Assembly (NCBI RefSeq): GCF_038050405.1
Contig: NZ_CP150900.1
Coordinates: forward strand, 4,154,001-4,218,000
Direction of reading: 5' to 3'
Length of the DNA stretch: 64,000 nt
From: Paraburkholderia sp. IMGN_8
GTDB taxonomy: Bacteria > Pseudomonadota > Gammaproteobacteria > Burkholderiales > Burkholderiaceae
The stretch's first letter is position 1. Each line of letters begins with the position of its first letter. This document shows positions 36,896 through 44,715 of the stretch, piece by piece. The notes below the pieces were generated by a model, which saw only the letters and a program-made list of their open reading frames with translations, ran no database searches and was not told where the DNA came from. The position numbers and the translations under genes were made by a program.

Positions 36896-37513
36896 CTAGG
36901 CAAGCGTGACGAAGACGTTGGCGGCAAGCCGCAGCGTGTGATCGCGCACATCAGTGGGCCAAGCCGCGACGATGTCTTCAAAGCGAGACCGATCGTCAGC
37001 GTACAAGGCGCGTGTGGCGTCTTCATAACCAGGCAGATTGCCGGCTAGCGCGGTCATGAAGCGATAAACCGCTTCCTGCACCGCACGTTTGCGGTCCTTG
37101 TCCTCGCTGGCCGACCGGGCCGCATCGACCAGTTTGCGCAGCGCAACCGAAGCGCCGCCTGACTGGCCGTTCAGCCAATCCCAATGACGCGGCAACAACG
37201 TGACTTCTCTTGCCACCACGCCGAGTTTGGGCCGGCCACGGCCTCGCGGGGAGGTGTCGTCTTCCGTGGTGTCGGCGGCTTGTGTGGACGGGTCGCCGGA
37301 CTCATGCGTGGCCAGCCTCGCCAGAATCTCTTCAGGCGTGCCGCGCAAATCGAACTCGACCGCGCGGCTCGTCACGTCGTCGAAAATCAGAACCGGCGCC
37401 TGTTCGCCGCGTTCGAGCAACGCTCGCACCGCCAGCGCCACGTCAGGCAAGGCGCCTGAGGCAATGCGGCGGAGCCCTTCGAAGGCGGTGCAGGTGGCGA
37501 TAGCGGTCGTCAT
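36896..37513 (-). CDS. DUF2239-family protein
   Basis: A 205-residue cytoplasmic protein of the DUF2239 family. Features: an N-terminal alpha/beta part (CTAFEGLRRIASGALPDVALAV, PVLIFDDVTSRAVEFDLRG), a polar linker, then GRGRPKLGVVAREVTLLPRHWDWL and GGASVALRKLVDAAR, which looks like a small DNA-binding element, and a helical C-terminus. The ATG at 37513 is chosen over a start ten codons upstream because TGGAG lies seven bases before it. A nine-base inverted repeat covers its promoter region, which fits autoregulation. The function of the family is unknown. Confidence 0.82.
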   Translation of the reverse strand: MTTAIATCTAFEGLRRIASGALPDVALAVRALLERGEQAPVLIFDDVTSRAVEFDLRGTPEEILARLATHESGDPSTQAADTTEDDTSPRGRGRPKLGVVAREVTLLPRHWDWLNGQSGGASVALRKLVDAARSASEDKDRKRAVQEAVYRFMTALAGNLPGYEDATRALYADDRSRFEDIVAAWPTDVRDHTLRLAANVFVTLA

Positions 37514-37548
37514 GACAAACTCCAGTAAGGAAGAATTTGCCAAATTAT

Positions 37549-37585
37549 ATCCGGGTATAATTTAAACGCAATATATTACCCGGAT
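37549..37585. promoter_or_regulatory. Inverted repeat over the DUF2239 promoter
   Basis: Perfect nine-base arms ATCCGGGTA (37549-37557) and TACCCGGAT (37577-37585), 19 bases between, in otherwise A/T-rich DNA 36-72 bases before the DUF2239 start. The arrangement and centre-to-centre distance fit a dimeric repressor site overlapping a -10/-35 region. Confidence 0.6.
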
Positions 37586-37623
37586 GAAATTCAGAAGACT
37601 GCTCACGCGTCCCGCCACCCGGT

Positions 37624-39135
37624 TCATCGTTCGGGGTGCGTCGCCAGCGTGCCAGTCGCCGCGCGTGACGCCACCGGATAGCACAGCACGCGATTTCGGC
37701 CCGCGTCCTTGGCTTCGTAGAGCGCTTCGTCAGCGGCGTCCATCAGCGCGCGACTCGTCGCGAATGCCTGGCCTTTGGTGCAGGCAATGCCGATGCTGAC
37801 GGTCAGCACATGGTGCGCGCTGGCTACGTGCCGTTTTTGGAGCGCCTGCACTGCGGCACGAATCTGCTCGGCGATGCGCGCTGCGCCGAGTTCGTCAGTA
37901 TTGGGCAGCAGCACGGAGAACTCTTCGCCGCCGTAGCGGGCTGCCGTGTCACCCGGGCGCCGCACGTTCTGCGCAATGCAGCGTGCCACGCCGATCAACG
38001 CATCGTCGCCCGCCGAATGGCCGTAGAGATCATTGAAGCCTTTGAAACTGTCCACATCGATCAGCAGCGCCGACAGCGGCCATCCGTTGCGCTGCGCGCG
38101 GCGCCACTCCTCTTCCGCATGTTCCTCGAAGTTGCGGCGATTGTTCAGGCCGGTCAGCCCGTCGGTGCGCGCCAGCACACGCAACTCTTCTTCGGCCGCG
38201 AGGCGCCGTCGCAGTTGATGCGAGAACAGCACGGCCAGCGCGATGATCGTCAGATTGAGCGCGGCGATCAGCGTGCCGATGATCCACGCGCGACGCCGCC
38301 ATTCCACGTAGATATCGTGCGTGGACAACGCGACATCGAGAATCAGCGGATAGATGTCGATATGGCGGAACGCATACCAGCGCTCGACCCCGTCGATCGC
38401 CGCCGTGCCGAAGAATTCCCCGCTCGGCTGCAGCGTGAAGCGAGTGTAGTTCGCGGTGCCGGTGAGACTGCGGCCGATGATTTTCGGATCGTACGGACGC
38501 CGCATCAGCATCGTGCCGTCGCTCAGCATCAACGCCATCGAGCCACCCGAGCCGAGGTTCATGCCGGTGAACAGACGCTGAAAGTAAGTGAGGCGCATCG
38601 TTCCGACCACCACACCGCCAAAGCTGCCGTCCGGTCGCGAGATGCGCCGGCTCAACGCGATGCTGACGGTTTTGCCGGCCACCTTGGGCATGAACGGATG
38701 ACTCACGTACAGGCCGACGTTGGGCGAGTCGCGCTGAACTTTGAAGTAATCGCGGTCCGCCAGGTTTATCCGGCGCGGCGGACTCGCTTGCGAGTCGAAC
38801 ACGATGTCGCCCGCTTCGTTGGTGACGAGAAGCGAGCCCATGTCTTTCGCGCTGGCCGAGCCGTCGAACAGAACCATCTGGCGGATCTCCGGCGGCAGAT
38901 CCAGGACGCCGGGATATTTCAGGCCCGCGAGCACCGCGCGCAACGACAGATCGTAAATTTCCAGATTGCGCGACACATCGCGCTCGACCAGCAGCGAGAC
39001 GTTGAAGACCGAATCCTGGGCGCGCCGCAACGCGTCATCGCGCATCTGCGCCAGCACCCATACCGCGATCGCGAGTATCGCGCTGGCCAGCACGATACTG
39101 ATAGCAATCAAGATGTTCGGTCGACGCGTCACCAT
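37624..39135 (-). CDS. Membrane-bound diguanylate cyclase with periplasmic Cache sensor
   Basis: A 503-residue protein with two membrane segments (about 8-28 and 280-300) enclosing a double-Cache-type periplasmic domain (DLPPEIRQMVLFDGSASAKDMGSLLVTNEAGDIVFDSQA, YFKVQRDSPNVGLYVSHPF). The cytoplasmic GGDEF domain has LLIDVDSFKGFND, an inhibitory RxxD site RPGD and the active-site loop GGEEF at 402-406, so c-di-GMP synthesis with product feedback is expected. The ATG at 39135 is preferred to one 25 codons upstream since it directly precedes the first helix. It is not part of an operon. Confidence 0.9.
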   Translation of the reverse strand: MVTRRPNILIAISIVLASAILAIAVWVLAQMRDDALRRAQDSVFNVSLLVERDVSRNLEIYDLSLRAVLAGLKYPGVLDLPPEIRQMVLFDGSASAKDMGSLLVTNEAGDIVFDSQASPPRRINLADRDYFKVQRDSPNVGLYVSHPFMPKVAGKTVSIALSRRISRPDGSFGGVVVGTMRLTYFQRLFTGMNLGSGGSMALMLSDGTMLMRRPYDPKIIGRSLTGTANYTRFTLQPSGEFFGTAAIDGVERWYAFRHIDIYPLILDVALSTHDIYVEWRRRAWIIGTLIAALNLTIIALAVLFSHQLRRRLAAEEELRVLARTDGLTGLNNRRNFEEHAEEEWRRAQRNGWPLSALLIDVDSFKGFNDLYGHSAGDDALIGVARCIAQNVRRPGDTAARYGGEEFSVLLPNTDELGAARIAEQIRAAVQALQKRHVASAHHVLTVSIGIACTKGQAFATSRALMDAADEALYEAKDAGRNRVLCYPVASRAATGTLATHPER

Positions 39136-39393
39136 TGTTTCTTCGTTCGGGCATGCGCTGACCCACGCGCGTGAGGAAGTTGGCCGCGTCTGGAGGCGCG
39201 TCCCGTGCAAACGGTAGCCTACCAGACGCTACAACACATCGAATGATCGAAAAGACGGGGGTTTTCGCGGATGATGCGGGCGTTGGATGACGGCCGGGCC
39301 AAAACCAGATGGCGCGTGACCGCGGCGGTGCCTTGTTATGGAGGCGGAATGCGGCGCGAGGGCGCCGCTTTCTCGCCCTCGCTGCGCGCATCG

Positions 39394-40095
39394 TCAGCCG
39401 ATATGCGGATTGAGCGTGGGTTCGGACGCCCTGCGACTCAGCGAGCGGATATCGGCCACTTCGAGCACCGCTTTGCCGGCGCCGTGGCGCGCGACCGCCA
39501 GCATCGCCTGGCCGACATCTTCCGTGCTCAGGATCTGGTTGGGGAACAGCGCGCGCAGCGTCGACAGAAGAGGCTTGGCGGCGGCATAGAACAGCCGGTA
39601 CGAACGGGTCTTCGAACGCGCGCCGTTAAGCGGCTGGATCACGCCGGGACGGAACAGATAGACGGCCTTGAACGGCAAGCGCTGCAACGCATTCTCGGTC
39701 TTGCCCTTGACGCGCGCCCACATGCTGCGGCCGTGCTCGGTGCTGTCGGTGCCCGCGCCGGACACGTAGACGAAGGTCATCTGCGGATTGAGACGGGCGA
39801 GCGTTTGCGCGGCCGCCAGCGTCAGGTCGTAGGTGAGGCGCGCATAGTCCGCCTCCCGCATGCCCGCCGACGACACGCCCAAGCAAAAGAAGCATGCATC
39901 AAAGCCCTTCAGCGACGCTTCGACCGCGCGATAGTCCATCAGGTCCGGTTGAATCAGTTCGTGCAGGCGCGGATCGAGCTGATCCGTGCGGGTGCGGCCA
40001 ACCGTCTGGATCGCTTCGACGTCGGGCGCGCGCAGGCATTCGCGCAGCACGCCCTGGCCCACCATGCCCGTCGCGCCAAATATCAGAACCTTCAT
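39394..40095 (-). CDS. NAD(P)-binding atypical short-chain dehydrogenase/epimerase
   Basis: A 233-residue Rossmann-fold protein beginning KVLIFGATGMVGQGVLRECL (GxxGxxG loop) with VYVSGAGTDSTEHGRSMWARVKGKTENAL, where the Ser and the Lys take the places of catalytic residues, followed by LFRPGVIQP. It resembles the HTATIP2/NmrA-like group, whose substrates are unclear. The start at 40095 overlaps the stop of the upstream SDR gene (ATGA), so it is the last gene of the TetR-linked cassette. Confidence 0.83.
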   Translation of the reverse strand: MKVLIFGATGMVGQGVLRECLRAPDVEAIQTVGRTRTDQLDPRLHELIQPDLMDYRAVEASLKGFDACFFCLGVSSAGMREADYARLTYDLTLAAAQTLARLNPQMTFVYVSGAGTDSTEHGRSMWARVKGKTENALQRLPFKAVYLFRPGVIQPLNGARSKTRSYRLFYAAAKPLLSTLRALFPNQILSTEDVGQAMLAVARHGAGKAVLEVADIRSLSRRASEPTLNPHIG

Positions 40096-41042
40096 GATGC
40101 GTGCTCCATGGACGCGCCCGGCCAGCGCGCGCTGGTCAGTGCTTCGGATACCTCCCACAACCGCGCGGCAACCGCCTTGTCTTGCGCATGCCTCGCGATC
40201 CGTGCTTCGCCCGGCGGTCCCTTCATCTCGAACAGACCGCTCGGTCCGTAATAGCCACCGGGTTTGGCCTCGGGCGCGGTGGCAGCGAACAGTGTCGGCA
40301 ACGCGCCGTCGGCAGCCGAATGGCTCGCCAGCGGCTCGATCGTCATGCGGTTGAGCATTTGCAGCAGACCGCTATCGCCAGGGCCGTTGGCGATCAGATC
40401 GGTGCGGGCGTAGCCGGGATGCGCCGCGTTGCTCAGCACTCCCCAGCCGTTCGCGTCGCTGCGGCGTTGCAATTCCAGCGCGAACATCAGCATGGCCAGC
40501 TTCGATTGCGCATACGCGGGCCAGGGTTTGTAGCTGCGTTGCCATTGCAGATCGTCGAAATGAATCGCTGCGCCGACCTTGTGCGCGCCGCTGCTCACGT
40601 TGACAACACGTGGCTGCCGGCCCGCGCGCAGCAGCGGCAGCAGCCGCTCGGTCAACGCAAAGTGACCCAGATAGTTGGTGCCGAATTGCAGCTCGAAACC
40701 GTCCGAAGTGGTTTGCCGCTTCGGCGGCATCATCACGCCGGCGTTGTTGATCAGCAGATCGAGCGCGCCATGCTCGTCTGCAAACTGCTCGGCGAACTGG
40801 CGCACCGAAGCAAGGCTCGCGAGATCGAGATGCGCGTAGCGGATCGACGCGCCCGGATGCTGCGCGCGGATCTTGTCGAGCGCCGTCTGGCCCTTTTCCG
40901 CGTTGCGTCCGGTCAGCACGACGTCCGCACCCGCTCCGGCAAGACCGAGCGCCGTCTCGAAACCCAGCCCGCCGGTCGCGCCGGTGATGACCGCGAGGCG
41001 GCCGGTCTGACGCGGGATGTCGTCGATGGTCCAATTCGCCAT
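40092..41042 (-). CDS. Short-chain dehydrogenase, retinol-dehydrogenase-like
   Basis: A 316-residue SDR. Cofactor loop VITGATGGLGFETA, NNAG in LLINNAGVMMPP, catalytic Ser in NVSSGAHKVG and YxxxK in AYAQSKLAMLMFALEL are intact. The sequence type matches bacterial proteins related to WWOX and retinol dehydrogenases, acting on lipophilic alcohols or ketones. GAGGA about ten bases before the ATG at 41042 decides the start over an in-frame one 93 bases upstream. It lies 11 bases after the stop of the preceding SDR gene. Confidence 0.9.
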   Translation of the reverse strand: MANWTIDDIPRQTGRLAVITGATGGLGFETALGLAGAGADVVLTGRNAEKGQTALDKIRAQHPGASIRYAHLDLASLASVRQFAEQFADEHGALDLLINNAGVMMPPKRQTTSDGFELQFGTNYLGHFALTERLLPLLRAGRQPRVVNVSSGAHKVGAAIHFDDLQWQRSYKPWPAYAQSKLAMLMFALELQRRSDANGWGVLSNAAHPGYARTDLIANGPGDSGLLQMLNRMTIEPLASHSAADGALPTLFAATAPEAKPGGYYGPSGLFEMKGPPGEARIARHAQDKAVAARLWEVSEALTSARWPGASMEHAS

Positions 41043-41053
41043 GTCGTTCGTCC

Positions 41054-41929
41054 TCAGGTTTGCGCCGCTGCCACGGGAAACCCGGGCAGTGGCGTCGGCG
41101 CGGTGAAATCCGTCGCGACGCTGACTGCTCGCCACGCTTCGGCGTTCGCCGCACGCGCTTTGTCGCCTTCACCGCAATAATGCAACGCATCGCTGCCCAA
41201 CAGCAGGTGCGCCGGCAATTGATCGTGATAGGCGAGCTTCAGCACCACTTGCGCGACTTTCGCCGGATCACTGGTTTCGCGCCCGAGGTATTGGGACAGC
41301 ATATCCGCTACCGCGCCGACCGATGCCACATAATCCGGCAGCAACGCGGGCGTCGCGCTGCCCGCCTCGGTGCCCCAGTCCGTTTTCATGCCGCCCGGCT
41401 CAAGCGCCGTCACGTGGACGCCGAACGGCGCGAGTTCCTGGCTGATCACCTCGGTAAAGCCGCCGACTGCCCACTTCGCCGCCTGATAAGCACTCAGGCC
41501 AGCAATCCCGACCCGCCCACCCACCGACGAAATCTGAATGATGTGCCCCGATCGCTGCTGCCGCAGCACAGGCAACGCCGCGCGCGTCACATTGACGACA
41601 CCGTAGAAGTTGGTGTCGATCTGCGCACGGAAGTCGTCTTCGGGGGTTTGCTCGAACGGCGCCAGATGACCGAAGCCCGCGTTGTTGACGACCACATCGA
41701 GCCGGCCGAAAGCATCGATGGCGGCCTGCACAGCGTTGCGCGCCGCCGCCGGATCAGTGACGTCCAGCGCCACCGCACGAACCTGCCCGCCATAGCGCGC
41801 CAGCACATCCGCCAACTGTCGCGGATCACGCGCCGTTGCAACGACGCTCTCGCCGGCGCGCAACGCCGCTTCCACAATCTCGCGCCCGAGTCCTCGGGCA
41901 CTGCCAGTAACCAGCCAGACCTTAGCCAT
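41054..41929 (-). CDS. Short-chain dehydrogenase/reductase
   Basis: A 291-residue classical SDR with VWLVTGSARGLGREIVEAAL, VVNNAGFGHLAPFEQ, Ser in QISSVGGRVGIAGL and Tyr-Lys in AYQAAKWAVGGFTEV. It keeps the C-terminal extension seen in a large Burkholderia/actinobacterial group of uncertain substrate. AGGAG lies before the ATG at 41929. A copy of the putative TetR operator is 21-42 bases upstream, so it is probably the first gene of a repressed three-gene unit. Confidence 0.9.
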   Translation of the reverse strand: MAKVWLVTGSARGLGREIVEAALRAGESVVATARDPRQLADVLARYGGQVRAVALDVTDPAAARNAVQAAIDAFGRLDVVVNNAGFGHLAPFEQTPEDDFRAQIDTNFYGVVNVTRAALPVLRQQRSGHIIQISSVGGRVGIAGLSAYQAAKWAVGGFTEVISQELAPFGVHVTALEPGGMKTDWGTEAGSATPALLPDYVASVGAVADMLSQYLGRETSDPAKVAQVVLKLAYHDQLPAHLLLGSDALHYCGEGDKARAANAEAWRAVSVATDFTAPTPLPGFPVAAAQT

Positions 41930-41949
41930 ATTGCGCTCCTTCGACAGTA

Positions 41950-41971
41950 AATGAGCAAGCAATCACTCATT
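41950..41971. promoter_or_regulatory. Putative TetR operator before the SDR cassette
   Basis: The inverted pair AATGAG/CTCATT spans 41950-41971 and contains GCAATCACTCATT (41959-41971), the exact reverse complement of 13 bases in front of the TetR gene (42587-42599). Sharing this rare word between the two promoter regions supports a common repressor. Confidence 0.55.
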
Positions 41972-41986
41972 AAATGGACAAAAAAA

Positions 41987-42559
41987 TTAGCTTTGGGCGA
42001 TGGCGTGCCAGAACGCCTCAAAGCCGGCCTTGCGATAGCGCTCGGCGTCGGCCGGTTCGCGAGCGATGAAATCCATGGTGGTCTCCGCCAGCGCCGCCAT
42101 GATCGCCGACAGGAAGGCCGGCGGATGATCGCGCAACACGCCGCTCGCCACGCTCGCCTGAATCATTGCGTTGATGTCGGCGAACGACTGCATGCCGGTT
42201 GCGCGCGCACAATCGGTCAAACGTTCGGACACGGCCAATTGGGCCATTGCCCGGCGTTTCTGCGGCTGCGCCACGCCCCAATCGACAAACCTGTTCCAGA
42301 CATGCTGCACGCGGTCGCGCACGCTGGCGTGCTTCGGGTACGTCGTCATCATGACTTCGCGCAGTTCCGCCTTGATGTCCAGGTAGAGCTGGTTCAGCAA
42401 ATCGTCCTTATTGTCGAAGTAGGTGAACAGCGTTCCTTCGGCCACGCCCGCGACCTTTGCGATGCGCGCGGTCGGCGCGCCCAGGCCCTGCTCGGCAATC
42501 ACCTCGGTGGCGGCGGCAAGGATAGCGTTGCGTTTGTCTTCGCTTTTGGGTCGGGCCAT
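41987..42559 (-). CDS. TetR-family transcriptional repressor
   Basis: A 190-residue regulator. The N-terminal helix-turn-helix reads KRNAILAAATEVIAEQGLGAPTARIAKVAGVAEGTLFTYFDNKDDLLNQLY, standard for TetR; the C-terminal ligand domain is unassigned. The ATG at 42559 is chosen by family alignment; the frame opens 24 codons earlier. It is immediately upstream of the SDR cassette on the same strand and both promoter regions carry the same 13-base word, so autoregulation and control of the cassette are inferred. Confidence 0.9.
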   Translation of the reverse strand: MARPKSEDKRNAILAAATEVIAEQGLGAPTARIAKVAGVAEGTLFTYFDNKDDLLNQLYLDIKAELREVMMTTYPKHASVRDRVQHVWNRFVDWGVAQPQKRRAMAQLAVSERLTDCARATGMQSFADINAMIQASVASGVLRDHPPAFLSAIMAALAETTMDFIAREPADAERYRKAGFEAFWHAIAQS

Positions 42560-42586
42560 GCGGGTTCGCTTCGACTGCGCTGAATA

Positions 42587-42605
42587 AATGAGTGATTGCT
42601 CAATC
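42587..42605. promoter_or_regulatory. Putative TetR operator before its own gene
   Basis: AATGAGTGATTGC (42587-42599), continuing as TCAATC, with TGAG/CTCA arms. It lies 28-46 bases before the TetR start and is repeated, in reverse, before the first SDR gene. Confidence 0.55.
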
Positions 42606-42789
42606 ATATCTTGCGAGGTGGCTCTGTTCAAGCCGTTTCTGCTGCAGGCACCTTGTCTTGTTGCCTATGGCGTTGGACTTTTATTTAGTTTTTTGCCTTC
42701 GCGGCGCTATGGGTTGTACGCGTGCGGCGGTGGATTTTTCTCTTCTTTTTGGTTTATTTAGCGTTCCCGCTGTGCTGTTTGCCTACTCG

Positions 42790-43042
42790 GCGCTTTGGGC
42801 TGTACGCCTGCGGTGGTGGCCTTTCCTTGATTTCTTAGTGGTCTATTAGCGTCGCCCCTGTGCGGGGCAGGCACTTACTTTCTTTGCCCACCAAGTGGAC
42901 TTCCTTCGGGGCGCCGCCGCAAAGAAAGTAAGCAAAGAAAGCGGCTTCACACTGCTAATGCTTAAGCGGGTCTCCTGGCTTGGAGGAGGCAGTGGAGCAT
43001 CTGGAATCGGTGTTCTCGCGCACTTTGCGCTGGTGACAAGGC
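42790..43042. repeat. Long inverted-repeat element, truncated copy C
   Basis: Only the left arm is present, recognisable from TGGCCTTTCCTTG to GTGACAAGGC at 43033-43042, where copies A and B continue with AGTCATTCTTCCGG. The arm is interrupted by an extra segment of about 27 bases near 42888-42914 (CACCAAGTGGACTTCCTTCG...). Upstream, 42660-42790 holds duplicated, decayed outer-end sequence (GCGGCGCTATGGG, CGGCGCTTTGGG). The missing right arm is not found elsewhere in the window. The break is within ten bases of the cytochrome-oxidase cluster. Confidence 0.75.
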
Positions 43043-43049
43043 GAAGGGG

Positions 43050-43391
43050 TCAGTGGAAGAAGAGTTCCCGCATGCCGAAGGTGTGATGCGCTTCGGCAGC
43101 CATCAGCACCAGCAGCACCAGCAGGCACAGGGGCGGTATCAGAATGGCGTACACCAGCGCCAGCCGCTCCCACATCATGTGCATGAAAATCGACACGATC
43201 AGCCCGGCCTTGGCGATCATGAGCACGACGATCAGCGCCCAGCGCAGCAGGCCCTGCACGTGGAAGTAATCCACCATGTACGACATCGTGCTCAGTACGA
43301 ACAGCAGGCCCCAGATCTTCAGGTAGATGCCGATCGGATGCTGCTGGCCGTGCGCGGCGTCGGGTCGATGGGCGGGATCGGTGTGGTCCAT
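43050..43391 (-). CDS. Cytochrome oxidase subunit IV (CoxP/CyoD-like)
   Basis: A 113-residue protein with three membrane helices (YLKIWGLLFVLSTMSYMVDYF, WALIVVLMIAKAGLIVSIFMHMMWE, LVYAILIPPLCLLVLLVLMAA), the layout of prokaryotic cytochrome oxidase subunit IV. The conserved IFMHM lies in helix 2. It is the last gene of the oxidase operon, with its start eight bases beyond the stop of subunit III. It has an assembly or stability role in the oxidase. Confidence 0.85.
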   Translation of the reverse strand: MDHTDPAHRPDAAHGQQHPIGIYLKIWGLLFVLSTMSYMVDYFHVQGLLRWALIVVLMIAKAGLIVSIFMHMMWERLALVYAILIPPLCLLVLLVLMAAEAHHTFGMRELFFH

Positions 43392-43399
43392 GGTCTGCC

Positions 43400-44107
43400 T
43401 CACCACAAATAGAACAGCGCAAAGATGAACACCCACACCAGGTCGACGAAGTGCCAGTACAAGCCGGCAATCTCCACGATCTGGAAGTTGCCGTGCTCGG
43501 TGAACCCCGGCTGCAGGATTTTGCGTGCGATCAGCAGCAGGTAGATCACACCGCAGCTCACGTGAAAGCCGTGGAACCCGGTGATCATGAAGAAGCACGC
43601 GCCAAACTGCGCCGCGCCCATCGGGTTGCCCCAGGGGCGGATACCTTCATGGACGATCAGCTTGGTCCATTCGAAGGCCTGCATCGACACGAAGGTCGCG
43701 CCCAGCAGCGCGGTCGCCAGCAACAGTGCGGCGGCGCGCTTTGCGTTGCGCCGGTAGCCAAAGTTGACAGCCATCGCCATGGTGCCGCTGCTGCTGATCA
43801 AGATGAACGTCATGATGGCGATCAGCAGCAAGGGCACATCCACGCCGCCCACAGTGAGCGCGAACACCTTGGAAGGGTCAGGCCACGGCACCGTGGTCGA
43901 CATGCGCACCGTCATGTAGCCGATCAGGAAGCTGCTGAAGATGAAGGTGTCCGACAGCAGGAAGATCCACATCATCGCCTTGCCCCACGGCACCTTGAAG
44001 GCTTGGCGGTCGGCCGACCAGTCCGTGACGATGCCGCGCCAGCCGTCAGGCCCGGCATCGGTGGGCGTGGTGGCAGCGGATTCGGTCGGGAGCGTGGGCG
44101 TGGTCAT
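43400..44107 (-). CDS. Heme-copper oxidase subunit III (CoxO-like)
   Basis: A 235-residue subunit III with seven or so membrane helices; WIFLLSDTFIFSSFLIGYM, GFHGFHVSCGVIYLLL and GLYWHFVDLVWVFIFALFYLW are the family signatures, with the conserved Glu and His in helices of the lipid-binding cleft. The start at 44107 overlaps the stop of the other subunit III-like gene (ATGA). Together with its neighbours it supports proton uptake by the oxidase. Confidence 0.9.
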   Translation of the reverse strand: MTTPTLPTESAATTPTDAGPDGWRGIVTDWSADRQAFKVPWGKAMMWIFLLSDTFIFSSFLIGYMTVRMSTTVPWPDPSKVFALTVGGVDVPLLLIAIMTFILISSSGTMAMAVNFGYRRNAKRAAALLLATALLGATFVSMQAFEWTKLIVHEGIRPWGNPMGAAQFGACFFMITGFHGFHVSCGVIYLLLIARKILQPGFTEHGNFQIVEIAGLYWHFVDLVWVFIFALFYLW

Positions 44108-44715
44108 GGCGCGGCTCCATACAGCGGCCCGCAGATGGCGGCGACGAACCCAGGGGTGATCCACCACATCGCCGCCAGCAGCACGAGCCAGACAGCCAGC
44201 AGGAAATGCCAGTAGATGGCGCACAGCGCGATGGCGCGCTGGGCTCGGAAGGGATCCCCGCGCTGGAGACGCGCGATCGTCACCGCCCAGGCCACCAGCC
44301 CGCCCAGCACATGCAACCCGTGCAGGCCGGTGAGCAGGTAGAGGAAGCTATTGGAAGGATTGACGGTGACGGTCTGCCCGGCCGCCGACAGCATGCGCCA
44401 GACGGTCAGTTGTCCGATCACGAACACGGCCGCCAGCACACCGCCGGACACCAGCCACGCCGCGCGGTGTAAGGTTATCTGCCGGGCACGCTGCATGGCA
44501 ATGCTTGCCAGCACCAGCGCGCCGGTGTTCCACCACAGCAGCGCCGGATGCGGGATCGGCTGCCAGTCGGGCTCGCGCATGCGCATTGCATAGGCGAGCA
44601 GCAGCAGTGAAAACAATGTCGTTGCCACCGCCATGAAGACGATCAGGCCGATGCGGCTCGCATTCGGCAAGACAGGTGGCGCGTCAGGAACGAAGGGGCG
44701 GGGCAGTGTGGTCAT
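44104..44715 (-). CDS. Second subunit III-like protein of the oxidase (CoxP/CoxO-like)
   Basis: A 203-residue, five-helix protein with the subunit III core (SFLYLLTGLHGLHVLGGLVAWAV, AIYWHFLLAVWLVLLAAMW) but lacking the first two helices of full-size subunit III. Two subunit III-type genes next to each other are a feature of coxMNOP-type clusters. It overlaps the subunit I stop and the next start by four bases each, so translation is coupled. Confidence 0.85.
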   Translation of the reverse strand: MTTLPRPFVPDAPPVLPNASRIGLIVFMAVATTLFSLLLLAYAMRMREPDWQPIPHPALLWWNTGALVLASIAMQRARQITLHRAAWLVSGGVLAAVFVIGQLTVWRMLSAAGQTVTVNPSNSFLYLLTGLHGLHVLGGLVAWAVTIARLQRGDPFRAQRAIALCAIYWHFLLAVWLVLLAAMWWITPGFVAAICGPLYGAAP

